This document shows positions 28,305-36,618 of a DNA stretch of 64,000 nucleotides, piece by piece (the stretch's first letter is position 1; every line of letters starts with the position of its first letter). Below the pieces are notes generated by a model, which made no database searches, was not told the DNA's origin, and saw only the letters and a program-made list of their open reading frames with translations. Source of the stretch: JAWKWH01 sp963669285 (lineage in GTDB: Bacteria; Pseudomonadota; Alphaproteobacteria; Rhizobiales; Rhizobiaceae). The position numbers and the translations under genes are program-made. The DNA is taken from contig CAXXSI010000010.1 of the NCBI GenBank assembly GCA_963669285.2, positions 1 to 64,000 on the forward strand. The letters are read 5' to 3'.

Positions 28305-29990
28305 TCAATCCGCCTGATCCTGCATCAACGCACGCGACAACACGATGACCGGGATCAGCGCGGTGATGATGATCAGCAAAGCGGCGATGGCGCCGTCCTG
28401 CACGGCGCCGCGTGAGGCATTTTCATAGACATGCGTCGCCAGCGTGTCGAAACCGAATGGGCGCAGCACAATGGTCGCTGACAGTTCCTTGACCGTATCC
28501 ACAAATACCAGGATCGCGGCAGTGAAGATCGCCGGGCGCAACAAGGGAAGCAGAACACGCGTTGCGCTTTGGGCCGGATTGCGACCCAGACTGCGCGCCG
28601 CCTCGTCCAGATGGGGTGGCAGTTTTTCCATTCCTGACCGAATCGAGCCATCGGCAAGCGCCACAAACCGGATGGAACATGCCAGAACCACTGCAACGAC
28701 CGTTCCTGACAGCAACAGGCCTGGCGAAACTCCGAAAAGCGAGCGAAGGAAGACGCCGATATGGTGGTCGAACGCGGTCAGGGCGTAGAGCAGACCAAAA
28801 CCCAGTATGGTTCCGGGAAGCGCATAGCCCAGCGTGCTGGATCTGGTGAGCGCGGTTTGCAGCCGGGAGCGCGATACGCGTGCCGCATTGAGCATGAACA
28901 GGGCGATCAGCACTGTGGTTATCGCCGTCGCTGCGGCTGTCAGCACGGAGTTGATCAGGGCTGACAGCAATGCCGGATCAGCTATCTGATCCAGGCGCTT
29001 GACCGCATAGCTGCCGAGGACCTGGACCGGAATGGCAAAGCCGAAAACGACCGGAGCTGCCGCCGCGACAAACGCAATGGCTGCACGCCATCCCGAAAGC
29101 CGCCGTCGCAGGGGCGGCGATCTCAGTTGTGTGGCGCGCGATTGGTGGTAGCGCTGTTGACGCCTGGCCCATTGTTCGGCCAGCAGCAAAGCGAAGATGA
29201 TCACCAGCATCACCAATGCAATTTGTGCCGCACCCTCGATGCTGCCCCGGTTCAACCACGTCGAATAGACCGCAAATGTCAGTGTTCTGACACCGAGATA
29301 TTCTGCTGCACCAATGTCGTTGAGCGTCTCCATCAACACGAGCGCCACGCCGGCGGCGATAGCCGGCCGTGAAACCGGCAAGAGCACACGAAAGAACACG
29401 CGGGCCGGACTGGCGCCAAGCGTTCGGGCGGCATCAGCCAGATTGCGCCCCTGCATGATGAAAACGACACGGCATGTCAGATAGACATAGGGATAGAGAA
29501 CTGCGGAAAGGACCACGGTCGCGCCGGCAACCGAGCGAATATCGGGAAACCAGTAATCTCTGGCCGATTCAAATCCGAAAATCGCCCGATACGCGGTCTG
29601 AACCGGTCCGGTGAAGTGGAAAAACTCGCCAAAGGCGTAGGCTGCCAGATAGGTCGGGATCGCCAACGGCAGGATCAGCGCCCAGGCCAGTATCCTGCGG
29701 AAGGGAAAATCGAAGGCCATGACCAGCCAGGCACTGACAATGCCGGCAGATCCCGTGAACACACCCACCAGCACCATAAGGATCAGGGTTGTTCGAACCG
29801 ATTGCGGCAGCACGTTCTCAAGCAGGTGAGGCCAATCTTCGCCACTGCCGCTGGCGGCCAGCAGAAAGAGCATCAAAATCGGCAACCCGACAATCACGGC
29901 GATGACCAGCGAGGAAGCCATCAATCCCGGGTGACCGGCTCGCTTCACCGGTGTTTTGGCGGCCGAAAAATTGGGCTGGCCCACTGCCAT
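28305..29990 (-). CDS. ABC transporter permease, FbpB-like iron(III)/thiamine type
   Basis: 561 residues with about twelve hydrophobic helices, arranged as two fused binding-protein-dependent permease domains. Each carries an EAA-type loop: DAARTLGASPARVFFRVLLPVSRPAI in the first half and EAARSLGRNPAQSATRVLLPLLRPAI in the second. This fused layout is characteristic of iron(III) (FbpB/SfuB) and thiamine permeases. The binding protein and ATPase genes are not adjacent, so substrate is inferred from architecture only. The start is uncertain; a Met at residue 24 directly before the first helix is an alternative. The 150 bases upstream hold no feature I can identify. Confidence 0.8.
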   Translation of the reverse strand: MAVGQPNFSAAKTPVKRAGHPGLMASSLVIAVIVGLPILMLFLLAASGSGEDWPHLLENVLPQSVRTTLILMVLVGVFTGSAGIVSAWLVMAFDFPFRRILAWALILPLAIPTYLAAYAFGEFFHFTGPVQTAYRAIFGFESARDYWFPDIRSVAGATVVLSAVLYPYVYLTCRVVFIMQGRNLADAARTLGASPARVFFRVLLPVSRPAIAAGVALVLMETLNDIGAAEYLGVRTLTFAVYSTWLNRGSIEGAAQIALVMLVIIFALLLAEQWARRQQRYHQSRATQLRSPPLRRRLSGWRAAIAFVAAAAPVVFGFAIPVQVLGSYAVKRLDQIADPALLSALINSVLTAAATAITTVLIALFMLNAARVSRSRLQTALTRSSTLGYALPGTILGFGLLYALTAFDHHIGVFLRSLFGVSPGLLLSGTVVAVVLACSIRFVALADGSIRSGMEKLPPHLDEAARSLGRNPAQSATRVLLPLLRPAIFTAAILVFVDTVKELSATIVLRPFGFDTLATHVYENASRGAVQDGAIAALLIIITALIPVIVLSRALMQDQAD

Positions 29991-30141
29991 CGATTACCCC
30001 GTATTATTGAGCCTGTTCCGGTGGGCACGTGATCCGCTGCATATGAGCCGTTATTGCGGTTGCGTCAACGCCGCGTCTCAAAACGATGGACTACAGCGCC
30101 GATCGCAAGTGCATCGAAAATCCCGATGAGCAGCGCAGATA

Positions 30142-33100
30142 TCAATCGGCCAATACGCGTGTCGACGGGAAAGTAACTTCTACAATCGTTCCTTCATCCG
30201 GCTTGGAGTCGATCGAGAAGGCGGCCCGGTTGGCTTCGACCATCGCCTTTGTCAGCGGCAGTCCCAGACCGGTGCCATCGCGCCGACCTCTCAGCGAGTT
30301 GACCTGCTGGAACGGCTTGAGCGCCTGTTCGATTTCAGTGCGCGACATCCCGATACCCGTGTCGCGTACGCGGAGGATGACGTCGCCTGTCATTTCATAA
30401 GCCGTCGAGACGATCACCTGCCCGCCGGCCGGTGTGAACCGTATCGCGTTCGAAAGCAGATTGAGCGCGATCTGCTTGATGCTGCGCAGATCGGCTACGA
30501 TCTCGGGGAGATTTGAGGCGAAACTCGAGCGGATAATCACCCGTTCGCGATTGGCATCCGGTTGCATCATGGCGACGGCGTCAGCAAGCGCATCGTTTAG
30601 TGAAACGGACTCAAACTCCAAATCCTGTTGGCCAGCCTCGATCTTGGAGATGTCCAGCAGGTCATTGACCAGATCGAGCACGTGATTGCCCGACCGGTTG
30701 ATGTCGCGCAAATAGTCTCGATAACGGGCGTTTCCGATCGGGCCGAATTTCTCATCCATCATCAGATCCGAAAAGCCGATGATGGCATTAAGCGGTGTGC
30801 GCACTTCGTGGCTGATCTTGGCCAGGAAATCGGTTTTCAGCGACGAGGCGTGTTCGGCCTGACCGCGTGCCTGCACCAGTTCTTCCTCGGCCCGTTTCCA
30901 ATGGGTGATATCGCGCATGACGGCACAATAACCCCGGTTGCCGGGCAGTTTTCCCATTGTCATGAACAATGGAATGAAGCGCCCCTGCGCCTCCCGGCCG
31001 ATAACCTCCCTGCCATCGTTAAGGACACTGGCGACGCCGTTTTCCGCCAAGCCCGAGAGATAGTCACTCGCCGCTCTCTGGCTTTCGACGGCAAACAGTG
31101 TCGAAAACTGTTTGCCGATCAGCTCGTCCGATTCGAAATTAAACAAGGCTTCGGCCGAGCGGTTGAGCGATCGGATTGCGCCCGAGGCGCTGACCATGAC
31201 CACGCCGTCTGTCGCCGTATCCAGGATCGCGATCAGTTCCTCGATTCGATCTTGCTGATCGGTGTCGTCACCGCCGATCGGGCTTTCCATCGACGGGGAG
31301 AGAACCGGTGCCGGCCGGATTGCCAGCATCAAAGCCCGATGATCCTCCCATTTGACGGAGCGAAGATAAGCTTCGCAGAGCTTTTCCGAACCGTCTCTGG
31401 TCACCAGACGCATGGCTGGACGGGCAGATTCGTCATGCTCGTCCACCAAACCGTCCGGCCCGGCAAACAACACGTCGAATCCGCCGGCTGAAGCCAGTTC
31501 CGCGATCGACCGATAGCCGGTCAACTTCAGGAACTCCGGATTGGCATAGTGCAATTCGTCTCCGGAGCGGATCAGAACGGCGACGGGCAACTGTTCGAGG
31601 ATCGAAATATCCGACCCGCCCCGTGGCCATGTAAACGGACCCGCGAACGCGGAAGGAATGAAACCGGTTTCCGCAATCGGCACCGGCTTGGGTGTGTCGG
31701 CTTCAGGCGCACTAGGCGTATCGGCTGCGGAAGATTGCTCTTCGACGGTTTCCCCCGCCGTGTCTGCAACATCGTCGGCAGGCAGGTCCTGGCTTGCTGT
31801 TTCCGCGGGCAGCTCGCCTTCCTCCTCCTTCAGCCGGTCGCCGATTTCGCGAAATGCCGTTTCCTCGCTTTCAGACAATGGTCCGCCGCCAATCCGCTGC
31901 CGATGGGAAGCAAGCTTGATCACCTTGTCGCTTTCCCGGCGCTCCGGCGTTGGAACGACGGCAAGCGCTGGTTTTTCACCCTGAAACGGATCATCTTCAT
32001 TAGATTCATCAAAGGTTGCAGCAGGGGCATCGGGCTCTTCGGTCCGGTCAGAGCTTTCGGTCGTTGCACCATTGGAAATGGACAGGCCATCCACCTCAGG
32101 CGCATCGACAGCTTCACTCAACCGGATCACGCCAAATCCGCGAAATCCTTCAAATTCCCGATCACGCGAATAGGCCGGCAGTGCTGCCAGATCGACCGGC
32201 GCCCGTTTGCTTGTCCCTTCCAGAGGCCACAAGATCGATCGCCCGGACCATGTATCCCGGCGCTCAAGCAAGCCGGTGATTTCACCATCTGCATCGAAAT
32301 CAAGCGCTTGCGCAACCTCTGCGAAGGTCCGGCCGACAATGTCGGCAAACGCCGGTCCCACCGTGGAGGAGAATTCTTCGGAAATCGCGCTGAATCGGCC
32401 GTCGGCGTCAGTCCGCCAGACGAAACGCACGGCGTCTGTCCCATGCTCTGCCGTGCTGTCAGCCGGATCGACCGGATTTTGACGGGTGCCGAAATTTTTG
32501 CGAACAGCCGGCTCCTCATTCGGATCAGCGCGTTCGATCTGTTCAGTTTCCTCAATCGCCGGATCATCGGCGCCGGCGCTTGGCTGCAACAATTCCGGCG
32601 CCAGCGTTTCACTTTGTGCGATGGCGGGTGACACCGGTTCAACCAAATCCGGATCATCGGCAATTTGAGGAATTGCCGGTTCGGTTGCCAGATCCTCTCC
32701 GGTTGCGGCTGTTTTCTCGTCGGAATCTCCGATCGTTGCTGCATTGTCGATGGCGATCAGCAGATGCGTGGCCGGGTCATCAAGCAGTCTGGCTATTCCG
32801 ACCGCGATTTCTCCATCGGTCGCCGGGATCATGCGCTTCACCAGGCGATCCTGCTCACTGGCGACGCGACGCACGAGCAATTGCAGGGATTCAGCGGGTA
32901 TGCCGAGGTCGCCAATACCATTGCTGCCCGCGACGATCTGACCATGTGCATCGACGAACGCCGCGTAATGTCCGGATGCCGTGATCCCGCTGATTGCACG
33001 GGAGGCTATCTTTCGGGTGTCGATGCCCGCAGGTTTGGTGCCCGCAACCGCGAGCAGAATTCCCCGGGCCCCATCAGGAAGCAAAACCCTGCTCGCCGCG

Positions 33101-33402
33101 CACGAAAGCGGTTCACTGCGCAATCCGCTGCGCATGCGGATAACCAGTGGCCGGTCTTTTCCGATGTTTGGAAAATCCTTGAGCCCGGAGATCTGCCTGC
33201 GCACGTTCACGCCCAGATCGAAGCGTGTGCCGAGCGCCGTCTCGACATCCCGGTAACCGAGCAGAGCAGCGCCGGGACCATTAACCCAGTGCAGGGTTTT
33301 GAGGTCCTCAGACAACAGGATCAAAGGATCACCATCGGCGAAATGGCGGCGAACCTCGTCGAGAACCGCAATGTCGATAAAGGAATTGGCGCCGGTCGTC
33401 AT
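30142..33402 (-). CDS. Large PAS-domain sensor histidine kinase, PdhS/CbrA-like
   Basis: 1086 residues, cytoplasmic, no membrane segment. An N-terminal sensory region of about 230 residues is followed by a long acidic, Pro/Glu-rich low-complexity linker (roughly 240-330 and 430-600), PAS-like modules (one near IRSGDELHYANPEFLKLTGY and one near IAILDTATDGVVMVSASGAI), then DHp with the phospho-acceptor His865 in SHEVRTPLNAI and a catalytic domain with N box (NLLSNAIRFT), G1 (DTGIGM) and G2 (GTGLGL). The DHp with KIEAG resembles the DivJ/PleC/PdhS/CbrA kinases that set DivK phosphorylation and cell polarity in rhizobia. The frame extends to 33789, but that extra part lies over the phasin promoter; ATG 33402 is chosen. 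Confidence 0.85.
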   Translation of the reverse strand: MTTGANSFIDIAVLDEVRRHFADGDPLILLSEDLKTLHWVNGPGAALLGYRDVETALGTRFDLGVNVRRQISGLKDFPNIGKDRPLVIRMRSGLRSEPLSCAASRVLLPDGARGILLAVAGTKPAGIDTRKIASRAISGITASGHYAAFVDAHGQIVAGSNGIGDLGIPAESLQLLVRRVASEQDRLVKRMIPATDGEIAVGIARLLDDPATHLLIAIDNAATIGDSDEKTAATGEDLATEPAIPQIADDPDLVEPVSPAIAQSETLAPELLQPSAGADDPAIEETEQIERADPNEEPAVRKNFGTRQNPVDPADSTAEHGTDAVRFVWRTDADGRFSAISEEFSSTVGPAFADIVGRTFAEVAQALDFDADGEITGLLERRDTWSGRSILWPLEGTSKRAPVDLAALPAYSRDREFEGFRGFGVIRLSEAVDAPEVDGLSISNGATTESSDRTEEPDAPAATFDESNEDDPFQGEKPALAVVPTPERRESDKVIKLASHRQRIGGGPLSESEETAFREIGDRLKEEEGELPAETASQDLPADDVADTAGETVEEQSSAADTPSAPEADTPKPVPIAETGFIPSAFAGPFTWPRGGSDISILEQLPVAVLIRSGDELHYANPEFLKLTGYRSIAELASAGGFDVLFAGPDGLVDEHDESARPAMRLVTRDGSEKLCEAYLRSVKWEDHRALMLAIRPAPVLSPSMESPIGGDDTDQQDRIEELIAILDTATDGVVMVSASGAIRSLNRSAEALFNFESDELIGKQFSTLFAVESQRAASDYLSGLAENGVASVLNDGREVIGREAQGRFIPLFMTMGKLPGNRGYCAVMRDITHWKRAEEELVQARGQAEHASSLKTDFLAKISHEVRTPLNAIIGFSDLMMDEKFGPIGNARYRDYLRDINRSGNHVLDLVNDLLDISKIEAGQQDLEFESVSLNDALADAVAMMQPDANRERVIIRSSFASNLPEIVADLRSIKQIALNLLSNAIRFTPAGGQVIVSTAYEMTGDVILRVRDTGIGMSRTEIEQALKPFQQVNSLRGRRDGTGLGLPLTKAMVEANRAAFSIDSKPDEGTIVEVTFPSTRVLAD

Positions 33403-33579
33403 GCGGCTGTCCCGTCCATTCAATACGCTACTACCCTGTCCCCGTGACGACAATTCAAAACGTCGACGGCAACCCAACTCATATTTACGTTTCGTTAATA
33501 ATTCGATCGCGCCGCCACGTCCACAAATTCGCGTGTTCCTGCTGATGATAATCGTTCCGTGGTTAATTTGGCAGGAAAA

Positions 33580-33629
33580 ATGCTGCACTGCAAAATAAAT
33601 GTTGCAATGCACAATAAATTGTACTATAT
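33580..33629 (+). promoter_or_regulatory. Phasin promoter with two candidate PhaR boxes
   Basis: TGCTGCACTGCAAAAT (33580-33595) and GTTGCAATGCACAAT (33600-33614) are TGCA-rich and resemble the sites bound by PhaR repressors of PHB genes in other alphaproteobacteria. The second overlaps TTGCAA (33601-33606), which with TATATA (33624-33629) at a 17-bp spacing makes a good sigma-70 promoter. Binding would therefore block the -35. TTGCAATGCAC recurs inverted before the PHB depolymerase gene. Confidence 0.6.
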
Positions 33630-33691
33630 ACACCTCGATCCTGCCCGGGATCGCAACCTCCCAACGGGTACGAATTATAAGGACGATGACA

Positions 33692-34144
33692 ATGGCCAAG
33701 ACCGCCAAAACCGAGAATACCACTGAATTTGCTGCTTTTGATGCCGCAGCCGCAACCGACCAGTTCCGCGCGCTCACCGAGAAGGGCATCGAACAGTCGA
33801 GTCAAGCATACTCAAAAATCAAGGACAACACCGAAACCGCCCAGAAGGCGATTGAGGATTCCTTCGAAACCGCCAAGACCGTCAGCAATGAATGGTCGAT
33901 GAAAGCCATCGCCGCGATGCGCGCCAATGCCGAAGCCGGCTTTGATCACCTCGAAGCCATGGCCGGTGTGACCACGTTTGCCGGTCTCGTTGAGCTGCAG
34001 ACCGCGTTCGCTCGCAAGCAGGCAGAGGCCGCGACCGATCAGATTAAGGACATGCAGGCAGTTTCCACCAAAGCTGTCGAGGATGTCTTCAAGCCGGTCA
34101 AGGAAGCCTATTCCAAGACGCTCGCTGACATTAAAGCCGCCTGA
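33692..34144 (+). CDS. phaP: Phasin, PHB granule-coating protein
   Basis: 150 residues, rich in Ala, Lys and Glu and lacking Cys, with an amphipathic helical character: DQFRALTEKGIEQSSQAYSKIK, AAMRANAEAGFDHLEAMAGV and LVELQTAFARKQAEAATDQIKDM. This is the usual phasin_2 pattern. It coats polyhydroxybutyrate granules in the cytoplasm and controls their size. ATG 33692 sits seven bases after AAGGAC; an ATG two codons earlier is possible. A strong terminator follows. TGCA-rich boxes overlap its promoter, consistent with release of PhaR repression when granules form. Confidence 0.9.
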   Translation: MAKTAKTENTTEFAAFDAAAATDQFRALTEKGIEQSSQAYSKIKDNTETAQKAIEDSFETAKTVSNEWSMKAIAAMRANAEAGFDHLEAMAGVTTFAGLVELQTAFARKQAEAATDQIKDMQAVSTKAVEDVFKPVKEAYSKTLADIKAA

Positions 34145-34235
34145 TTGGCGCAATAGATAAGCCGGCGTTTTCCTCTCCTCCTCCCAGGGAAATGTCGGCC
34201 TTCGGAACCGGTGCGTAAATTCCGGTTCAATTGAG

Positions 34236-34266
34236 AAAGCCGGGAACTAATGTTCCCGGCTTTTTT
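34236..34266 (+). terminator. Intrinsic terminator after phaP
   Basis: AAAGCCGGGAAC pairs perfectly with GTTCCCGGCTTT across the loop TAAT, and the T-run overlaps the right arm. Located about 90 bases after the phaP stop. Confidence 0.9.
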
Positions 34267-34387
34267 CACGCCTGCCATTAACCCAAGCGAAGTATTCTTT
34301 ACGCGCCGGGAATACTGCCAACCAAAACGGCGCTTGCAATTGCTGCGCCGAATCCGTATTGCACGGGCCGGAACCGGTCACGGACAC

Positions 34388-34464
34388 GCGGTTGTAGCTC
34401 AGTAGGTTAGAGCGTTGGATTGTGGCTCCAAAGGTCGGTGGTTCGAATCCACCCAACCGTACCA
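34388..34464 (+). tRNA. tRNA-His(GTG), derived alphaproteobacterial type
   Basis: Full cloverleaf, 77 bases with encoded CCA: acceptor GCGGTTG/CAACCGT, D arm GCTC/GAGC, anticodon stem TTGGA/TCCAA with loop TTGTGGC (anticodon GTG), T arm GGTGG-TTCGAAT-CCACC. The base before G1 is C, so there is no encoded G-1, position 73 is A and the first pair is G1:U72. This matches the unusual tRNA-His identity set described for a group of alphaproteobacteria. It stands alone. Confidence 0.97.
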
Positions 34465-34524
34465 TTTCCCAGCCTTCCCGATCTGATTTCGGCTATCGTT
34501 GTCTGTCCGGCCGCCGCGCCTGCC

Positions 34525-35154
34525 TCAATTGGAAATGGCGACTGCCCTGCGCCTGTAGCTCAGATCCGAAAGCTGACGTTTGAGGAATTCTGCCACATCG
34601 GCGCGCGGTATCTTGAGTGTCAGATTGCGTTCTTCAGTTGAAAAACCCTCCTTGAATGCGTCCGCTGCCGGTTCGTCGGTAAAGGCACTCGGCCGCACAA
34701 TGGTCCAGTCCAGTCCGCTGGCCTGCACCATTTGCTCTTGCAGCTCGTGATCGCGGAACACGGATCTGAGCACAACTCCGAACATGATCCTCTTCCAGAA
34801 GAAGTTCAGATTGCTCCAGCTTTCATGGGCGCCAAGCGTAGACTGGCAGATCAGGCGTCGAACGCCGTGAGCGTGCATTGCCTGGATGACATTCAATGTG
34901 CAATGCGAGCGGATCGTGCTTCTCAAGGCCATGCCCGAGCCGATCGTGATGACGACCGCATCCTGCCCGATGACCGCACCGCAAACATCGATGGGATTGG
35001 TGGCATCACCGGACTGCAGTGTCAGGTTCGGATCATTGATGTTCAGTTTTTTCGGATTGCGGGCAAACGCGGTGACCGCGTGACCCGCAGCGAGAATTCG
35101 TTCAACGGCGAGCCTGCCGACTGTTCCGGTTGCTCCAAATACGACGACCTTCAT
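34525..35154 (-). CDS. NmrA/SDR-like NAD(P)-binding protein
   Basis: 209 residues, atypical short-chain dehydrogenase fold. The N-terminal MKVVVFGATGTVGRLAVERIL has the GxxGxxG nucleotide motif. The later LDWTIVRPSAFTDEP resembles NAD(P)H-binding epimerase-like proteins, some of which sense redox state rather than catalyse. ATG 35154 has AGGAG nine bases before it. It is divergent from a TetR gene with three operator-like palindromes in the 70-base interval, so that TetR very likely controls it. Confidence 0.8.
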   Translation of the reverse strand: MKVVVFGATGTVGRLAVERILAAGHAVTAFARNPKKLNINDPNLTLQSGDATNPIDVCGAVIGQDAVVITIGSGMALRSTIRSHCTLNVIQAMHAHGVRRLICQSTLGAHESWSNLNFFWKRIMFGVVLRSVFRDHELQEQMVQASGLDWTIVRPSAFTDEPAADAFKEGFSTEERNLTLKIPRADVAEFLKRQLSDLSYRRRAVAISN

Positions 35155-35174
35155 TTCGTTCTCCTGATCTTTTC

Positions 35175-35231
35175 TTGACACCGTGTAAAGTTGACATGGT
35201 GTCAAATATGGATAAATTGACATCATGTCAA
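35175..35231. promoter_or_regulatory. Triple TTGACA-N3-TGTCAA operator array
   Basis: Three 15-bp palindromes: TTGACACCGTGTAAA (35175-35189, one arm imperfect), TTGACATGGTGTCAA (35191-35205) and TTGACATCATGTCAA (35217-35231). The last covers the ATG of the TetR gene. Start-to-start spacings are 16 and 26 bases. The array fills the divergent interval, so it should control both the NmrA-like gene and the regulator itself. Confidence 0.75.
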
Positions 35232-35818
35232 GAAAAAAACTGGAAACCCGCGAGCGTATCCTGCGAACAGCTTGGAAACTGCTGGAATCAGGCTCCGGAT
35301 CACAGGTTCGAATGTCAGATATTGCCGAAGCGGCAGGAATCACGCGCCAGGCGCTTTATCTGCATTTTCCCAAGCGTGCCGACTTGCTGGTTGCCACCAC
35401 GAAATACTTGGATCAGGTCAAGAACGTCGACGACAGGCTGGCGGCAAGCCGGGCCGCTAAAACCGGTATCGAGCGGCTGGACGCCTTCATCGATGCCTGG
35501 GCCGGTCATATCCCCGATATATACGGTATCGCCAAAGCGCTGTTGGCGATGCAGCACACCGATACCGATGCGCGTTTGGCATGGCGGGATCGCATGCAGG
35601 CGGTCCGAGAGGGCTGCGAGGCTGCCGTTGTGGCCCTGGAGCGCGACAACCGGCTTCTACCGAACATGTCGGTCGAAACGGCGACGGATGTTCTGGCCAT
35701 GCTGTTGTCTGTCCGAAACTGGGAGCAGCTGACAATCGATAGTGGATGGTCGCAGGAAGACTATGTGGCAGCAATGAAAACGCTGGCCCGGGCAGCGCTG
35801 GTCTTGGACGCGCCTTAG
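35225..35818 (+). CDS. TetR/AcrR-family regulator
   Basis: 197 residues. The HTH is at about 25-55 (RMSDIAEAAGITRQALYLHFPKRADLLVATTKYL). The ligand domain has no recognisable signature. The ATG lies within the third operator copy and no Shine-Dalgarno sequence precedes it, so the message may be leaderless or the start may be weakly used. Divergent from the NmrA-like gene, its probable target. The stop overlaps the stop of the convergent DUF4198 gene. Autoregulation is inferred from the operator over its start. Confidence 0.85.
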   Translation: MSRKKLETRERILRTAWKLLESGSGSQVRMSDIAEAAGITRQALYLHFPKRADLLVATTKYLDQVKNVDDRLAASRAAKTGIERLDAFIDAWAGHIPDIYGIAKALLAMQHTDTDARLAWRDRMQAVREGCEAAVVALERDNRLLPNMSVETATDVLAMLLSVRNWEQLTIDSGWSQEDYVAAMKTLARAALVLDAP

Positions 35819-36618
35819 CGAGCCGGAACCATGAACGTCATGTTGGCCCACAGCGTTTCCCATACGGCGCCGGTGTCCTTGGCGGTTTGGGCGTTGGGTT
35901 CGCGCAGCACCACTGCATCGATCATGTATTCAAACCCGGCTCGGACCGGCAACGTCACGATACCGTGCACATCGGTGCGGTGCATCGTGACCATCGCTTC
36001 GCCGCCCGGTTGCCTCTCAAACAGCTCCACCTGGGCGTCAACCCGCACTTCACTTTTGTAGAACAACTGGACGCGCATTCCGTCGGAGAGGTCATCCACA
36101 TAAGGGTTGTCGATCGCGACGAATTCGGTCTCAAGACCCGTCTTTGCGTCCTCACCCGCGCCCGAGCCGACACTGATCAGCGATTTCGAAAACCGCGAAT
36201 AAACTTCGCGAAAATCCTTCTCCGGCAGTCCACGAGCCAGGTGCCTGGTTCGCGCGTCGGCGAAATCCTTGTGATCGGCAAACACCTGGAACTTTTCAAA
36301 CTTGGAATAGCTGAGCGTGTCCGGCGTTGATTGATAGACAACGATCTGCAGCCCGTCGCTCACCGCATCTTGCCGTAACGCTGGCTGGTTGCCGATCCGT
36401 CCTTTCACGGGTAAGGCGCCGGCTTGATTTACCACGAGGAACGTCTGGAACTTTCGCGGCAGATAGGAGAGCCTGAATCCCTTAAAATTCTGTCCGTTGA
36501 CAATATGCGCTTCCAGCTTACCGTCTTGCGGTGGCTGATAGTCGATAGGCTCGATCCACAATTCATGGGCAGAAACCGGGAAAGCAATCAGGATCAGAAC
36601 GATAACAAGCGCACGCAT
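35815..36618 (-). CDS. DUF4198 protein, periplasmic
   Basis: 267 residues with a signal peptide (ALVIVLILIAFPVSA, about residues 3-17) leading to HELWIEP, the conserved start of mature DUF4198 proteins, where the histidine may bind metal. The C-terminal half (VQLFYKSEVRVDAQVELFER ... AGFEYMIDAVVLREP) has the DUF4198 / nickel-uptake-like beta fold. The end of the mature protein, WETLWANMTFMVP, is also family-like. It is divergent from a HupE/UreJ gene, a pairing that suggests a metal-uptake role. The ATG shares two bases with the ATG of that gene on the other strand. Confidence 0.75.
   Translation of the reverse strand: MRALVIVLILIAFPVSAHELWIEPIDYQPPQDGKLEAHIVNGQNFKGFRLSYLPRKFQTFLVVNQAGALPVKGRIGNQPALRQDAVSDGLQIVVYQSTPDTLSYSKFEKFQVFADHKDFADARTRHLARGLPEKDFREVYSRFSKSLISVGSGAGEDAKTGLETEFVAIDNPYVDDLSDGMRVQLFYKSEVRVDAQVELFERQPGGEAMVTMHRTDVHGIVTLPVRAGFEYMIDAVVLREPNAQTAKDTGAVWETLWANMTFMVPAR

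Noticed and set aside
33403..33789. 129-residue N-terminal extension of the PAS kinase
   Set aside because: Overlaps the phasin promoter and start; composition changes sharply at 33402; homology begins only at MTTGANSF.
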